Origin: an uncultured Shimia sp.
Lineage (GTDB): Bacteria; Pseudomonadota; Alphaproteobacteria; Rhodobacterales; Rhodobacteraceae
Direction of reading: 5' to 3'
NCBI GenBank assembly: GCA_937897325.1
Contig: CALCOY010000064.1
Coordinates: 21,624-85,623 of the forward strand
DNA: 64,000 nucleotides
Below, piece by piece: positions 61,131-64,000 of this stretch. Every line of letters starts with the position of its first letter. Within the stretch, counting starts at the first letter, position 1. A program made the position numbers and the translations under genes. Below the pieces are notes generated by a model that did no database searches, was not told the DNA's origin, and saw nothing but the letters and a program-made list of their open reading frames with translations.

Positions 61131-62408
61131 TGTGACACCTGTGAGATCGTCCGGTTTGAGGCGATAGCGAATAACATTGCCTTCATGCAAACCCGCGAGC
61201 TGCTCAGCCACATATGCGACTACGCTCTCTTGATCAGCCTCGGGGACACCAGCCTCCGCCGCCATGATCATGACGTCATCGTATCGAAAACCCTTGAACT
61301 CAAGAACACTTCGTCTGACTGCAGCACGGACAAAGTCTCTGTATACAATCGCCGCTTTGTGCGGACTTTCTACCTCTGCTCTGAGGACCCGGTACTTCTC
61401 CGCCGAAGCAAGGTAGGCATCGATGTACACTTCCCGAAAGAGGGACACGTTGTTTAACTCATAGATGCCGATCAATCCATCAATATAGTCCCGGTCATCC
61501 ATTGTTGTGAACGACATCGGCGCAAGGTCGGACTTCAACAAAGGAATGTTGGAGGCAACACGCGACGTGCGCTTATTGATGTCAGCAAATCCTTGCAAAT
61601 AAGGAATATGCACAAGCAGGAAGAATGACTGCTCGAAAGGGTTCGTGATCTGCGTTGCTTTCTGAAGCAGGATGTCAAACTCCTCTTCGATGGTAACGGC
61701 ATCATCAAGCGGCCTGTAGCTCGAATGCGAAATCCCGACAGGCATAGCTCGTAAACGTCCGGACATTGCCGGATCAGCTAGCAGGCCATCGGACAAGAGC
61801 GCATGGATTGCAAAGAGGTCGGGGCGACTGAGACTGACTTCTTCCAGGTTATCCACGACATATTGGATGGCCTCTTTGTGGTTCAGGATCATCAAAGCTT
61901 CTTTGCGATCCTTGCCCTCGGCCTCCTCGCCGAACCGGATAAGCCGCTCCGTTTGCAGAATGTCGTAGGTGTTGCCCTCCATCCGCGAGGACGCCCAACT
62001 AAGGTCGACCAATAGCTGTTCGAGGATGCGCCGCGCATACGTGCCGGCTGGCATTGCACCGCCTTGAGGCCGTCCCGCCTCCAGCATTCGATCCCGGTCA
62101 GCCTGCGACAAGTACCAAGTCTTGTCAGGTACGTAGGCGTCCAGGAACTCAGGCTTGTAGGAGATCGGTGAGCGCCTGTTATACGGTACTGTAAGATGGG
62201 CGCGCACGACCGCCGAGCCTGCAAGCTGATAACCCGTCGCCCTTCCTTTGCCAGATACCTCGAGACGACCTTCTTCAACGAGCCTCTTGAGCGCGCGCCA
62301 AACGGTCGTTTCACTTACATCTTTTGCCGCACCTTTACGGATTGCATCGCGCCCTGCCCCGGGGTTTCCGGAGACAAAATCGAGGATGTCTTGCTCTAAA
62401 CGGGTCAT
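61122..62408 (-). CDS. Fic-family protein with N-terminal winged helix and degenerate catalytic motif
   Basis: 428 residues from the ATG at 62408 (62429 also possible). Residues about 1-65 form a winged helix (GAGRDAIRKGAAKDVSETTVWRALKRLVEEGRLEVSG). The Fic core has the inhibitory-helix motif S140-x3-E144-G145-N (SSRMEGN). The active loop reads LQGFADINKRTSR, with F274, D276, N278, R280 and R283 kept but Q272 where the catalytic histidine belongs and I277 for glycine. Canonical AMP transfer is therefore doubtful. It converges with the remnant at 60931-61130. Confidence 0.85.
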   Translation of the reverse strand: MTRLEQDILDFVSGNPGAGRDAIRKGAAKDVSETTVWRALKRLVEEGRLEVSGKGRATGYQLAGSAVVRAHLTVPYNRRSPISYKPEFLDAYVPDKTWYLSQADRDRMLEAGRPQGGAMPAGTYARRILEQLLVDLSWASSRMEGNTYDILQTERLIRFGEEAEGKDRKEALMILNHKEAIQYVVDNLEEVSLSRPDLFAIHALLSDGLLADPAMSGRLRAMPVGISHSSYRPLDDAVTIEEEFDILLQKATQITNPFEQSFFLLVHIPYLQGFADINKRTSRVASNIPLLKSDLAPMSFTTMDDRDYIDGLIGIYELNNVSLFREVYIDAYLASAEKYRVLRAEVESPHKAAIVYRDFVRAAVRRSVLEFKGFRYDDVMIMAAEAGVPEADQESVVAYVAEQLAGLHEGNVIRYRLKPDDLTGVTLA

Positions 62409-62432
62409 GAAACGGTTTTCTAAGTGCATGAA

Positions 62433-62443
62433 GCGATTATCGC
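62433..62443. promoter_or_regulatory. 11-bp palindrome GCGATTATCGC before the Fic gene
   Basis: Perfect dyad about 25 bases upstream of the Fic start codon. The protein carries its own winged helix, so an autoregulatory site is plausible. Confidence 0.45.
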
Positions 62444-62593
62444 ATTGTTATACATATATTTTCCGCCATAGCAAATTTTCGTTTCAGGTGCTTTGCAACG
62501 ATTTAAGTAGTTGATGTCCATCACGACTGGTACCTCGTGAGCGAAACGATTAACCTACTGAAATCCGGCAATAAGTCAGCCTTTCGAGGTATA

Positions 62594-62614
62594 CGTTGCA
62601 TATAGATTGCAACG
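62594..62614. promoter_or_regulatory. Dyad CGTTGCA-N7-TGCAACG before the 418-residue gene
   Basis: Perfect 7-base arms, 7-base AT-rich spacer (tatagat), 45 bases upstream of the start codon at 62660. Typical operator geometry; regulator unknown. Confidence 0.55.
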
Positions 62615-62659
62615 AAACTTCCTGCTGGCGAGTGACAAACACCAACGAGGCAAACAGTC

Positions 62660-63916
62660 ATGGACTACAGAGCGCGCATAACTTTCGGTCGCTACATAAG
62701 AGCGTCGTCATTTGCATCCGATCTGGGAAAGCTGAAAGCCTTTCGTGGAGGGTACGCTGGCGCCTCACTGCTGGAAGGCCTTGAAGAACTGGGGCTTCTT
62801 CGACCACGCATGCGCCTTCGCTGGCCAGATCCAATTGCACGACGGATCTGGCAGGAAACTCGCCGAAGAGAAGGGCCAGAACTACACGATCCGGTTGAGC
62901 CCGATGGCCCCCGAATGGACGCAGCGGCAGACCTTTGGAATACTCTGCAAGATGCAGGGATGAGAAGTCTGAAGGGTGACAATCATCCCTTTGACGCACC
63001 AAAGCCCGAATGGTCAGAATTTCTCAAAAGGCCAGAGCAACAGACGTTCGTGCCGCACAGAGAGCGCCGAGTCCGTGTTTCGAGCGACGTTCAGCCCGAC
63101 CTTCATGACAGTGACAATGTCCAGGATTTCTATTCAAGCTGGCAGTTGCTGACCGCCATCGAACTTGCTGACATGGGAATTCATATTCGGATTAACATGG
63201 CGGACGAAGACATCGCACGACGGGTGCGTGAAGATATCCGCAGCAAGCGATGGCCAGGCGGACGCGCAACAGAAGCGTTTGCACCTGTAAGAGCGCTTAG
63301 AGATTTTGAGCGATACCAGGCAGGGCTCGACGCGATAGAATGGGCACGCGAAGAAGAACGCGACCGAACCTTCAGGCTGCTTCAAGGTTCGGGCGGCGGA
63401 CGGATCGTTCTTACCGACGAACAGGTCGCCGCCAGAGATGAAATCCGGCTTGCAGTTGCCGGTGAAGCGCTCAGCCGTTTCTCGGTCGGTAAAGACCACC
63501 TTCTGGCATGCTGCAAATTTCTCGCGGGGCGCTGGCATGAGTGGGCGCACGAAGGAAGGCCTATCGCAGCTGATGCCTATAAGATTTTCCTCGCGGAAGG
63601 CGTACGCCTGCTCCAAATCCGACATGATATGAGGTTCGATGAAATAAACGAACTGGTTGGCTTTCAGGGCGGCGGTCGCCAACGCACCCTCGAAGTCATA
63701 TGGCCGGATTGGGCGAAAGAACAAATCAATCGCCTTGTTCAAACACTTAAGTCACCGGATCTGACTGAAAAGAAGTTGCGGAAGTTTGGCGAATTCCTTC
63801 AAGCCTCGCACCAAGACACCATCTTTCACCGCCTGCGATCATTCGAAAGACACGCCTTCGAGTACGGACATTCCCGGCTTGCGGGAATGCACAGTGACCT
63901 GTCGCTTGGCACTTAA
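62660..63916 (+). CDS. Unrecognised 418-residue protein
   Basis: From the ATG at 62660, with GAGG nine bases upstream. Cytoplasmic, highly charged and mostly helical by eye, with no signal peptide or membrane segment. Noticeable parts are an arginine-rich stretch RRIWQETRRREGPE near residue 65, a helix-rich middle (MADEDIARRVREDIRSKRWPGG), GSGGGRIVLTDEQVAARDEI near 245 and WHEWAHEGRPIAADAYKIFLAEG near 300. No known domain recognised. It is next to Fic and AbiEi-like genes, so a defence or stress function is possible but unproven. Confidence 0.75.
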   Translation: MDYRARITFGRYIRASSFASDLGKLKAFRGGYAGASLLEGLEELGLLRPRMRLRWPDPIARRIWQETRRREGPELHDPVEPDGPRMDAAADLWNTLQDAGMRSLKGDNHPFDAPKPEWSEFLKRPEQQTFVPHRERRVRVSSDVQPDLHDSDNVQDFYSSWQLLTAIELADMGIHIRINMADEDIARRVREDIRSKRWPGGRATEAFAPVRALRDFERYQAGLDAIEWAREEERDRTFRLLQGSGGGRIVLTDEQVAARDEIRLAVAGEALSRFSVGKDHLLACCKFLAGRWHEWAHEGRPIAADAYKIFLAEGVRLLQIRHDMRFDEINELVGFQGGGRQRTLEVIWPDWAKEQINRLVQTLKSPDLTEKKLRKFGEFLQASHQDTIFHRLRSFERHAFEYGHSRLAGMHSDLSLGT

Positions 63917-64000
63917 ATCTGAGACTGTGCCTTCAATGTTTTCAGGGGAGTGGGCAAAAGCTGGGGGTGTTCTGGTAAGCTGCAGGGGATTTTTTGATCG

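Noticed and set aside
1..64000. CRISPR array, rRNA or tRNA genes
   Set aside because: No regularly spaced identical repeats and no cloverleaf or rRNA-like stretches were noticed on either strand. A dedicated tRNA scan was not possible.

Overview
The window looks like the chromosome or a large replicon of an alphaproteobacterium, most likely Rhodobacterales (roseobacter type). The signs are a SelD fused to an NADH-dehydrogenase-like domain next to mnmH, short GC-rich intergenic junk typical of that group, amino-acid/peptide ABC catabolic operons and many small accessory genes. By eye, 37-59.5 kb is clearly GC-richer and tightly packed. 5-30 kb and 59.5-64 kb are more AT-rich, with decayed genes, insertion-sequence remnants and divergent regulator pairs, as expected of accessory DNA. 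I saw no rRNA, tRNA or CRISPR array.

Layout. 1-1.3 kb: the 5' end of a broken IS256-type element. 1.4-4.6 kb: the convergent selenium pair selD/mnmH, for 2-selenouridine in tRNA wobble positions. 4.8-8.1 kb: small membrane proteins, a small tyrosine recombinase, a methyltransferase pseudogene and a DUF6176 protein. 8.4-16.2 kb: an AraC regulator, a TonB-dependent receptor, an MFS protein and a double-length ABC transporter. This is the gene set of yersiniabactin-type uptake (YbtA/FyuA/YbtX/YbtPQ) without biosynthesis genes, and the two ABC halves are fused. 16.5-28 kb: small regulator-plus-enzyme modules (ArsR/SRPBCC twice, WYL, HxlR/SDR, ECF sigma with an ABM-like protein, MAPEG, VOC proteins) and an orphan GvpN-type AAA ATPase. 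28.4-29.2 kb: IS66 remains. 29.7-36.2 kb: a second iron-uptake locus of FecI/FecR/transducing-receptor/PepSY type. 37-40 kb: a LysR regulator divergent from an EamA permease, and a PCMT-like methyltransferase.

40.4-59.5 kb is the most interesting region: about 19 kb on one strand, almost all genes overlapping or separated by a few bases. It holds a complete hydantoin set (Asp/Glu/hydantoin racemase, dihydropyrimidinase/hydantoinase, N-carbamoyl-D-amino-acid hydrolase) with a DapA-family aldolase, a flavin reductase, a thiamine-diphosphate enzyme, two further amidohydrolases and two complete ABC importers (polar amino acid type and Dpp/Opp type). A LysR regulator is the last gene. It reads as two operons (59465->49271 and 49146->40431). 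A 26-base element, identical at 22 positions and in the same orientation, lies upstream of both, which suggests one regulon. The likely logic is import of a cyclic ureide or a peptide-like nitrogen compound, ring opening, decarbamoylation to an amino acid, then carbon-skeleton breakdown. The true substrate cannot be read from the sequence.

59.5-64 kb: a LysR remnant, an AbiEi-like DUF6088 gene behind a perfect 10-10-10 inverted repeat with a ruined downstream partner, a Fic-family protein lacking the catalytic histidine, and an unrecognised 418-residue protein behind a palindrome. This resembles an eroded defence or toxin-antitoxin patch.
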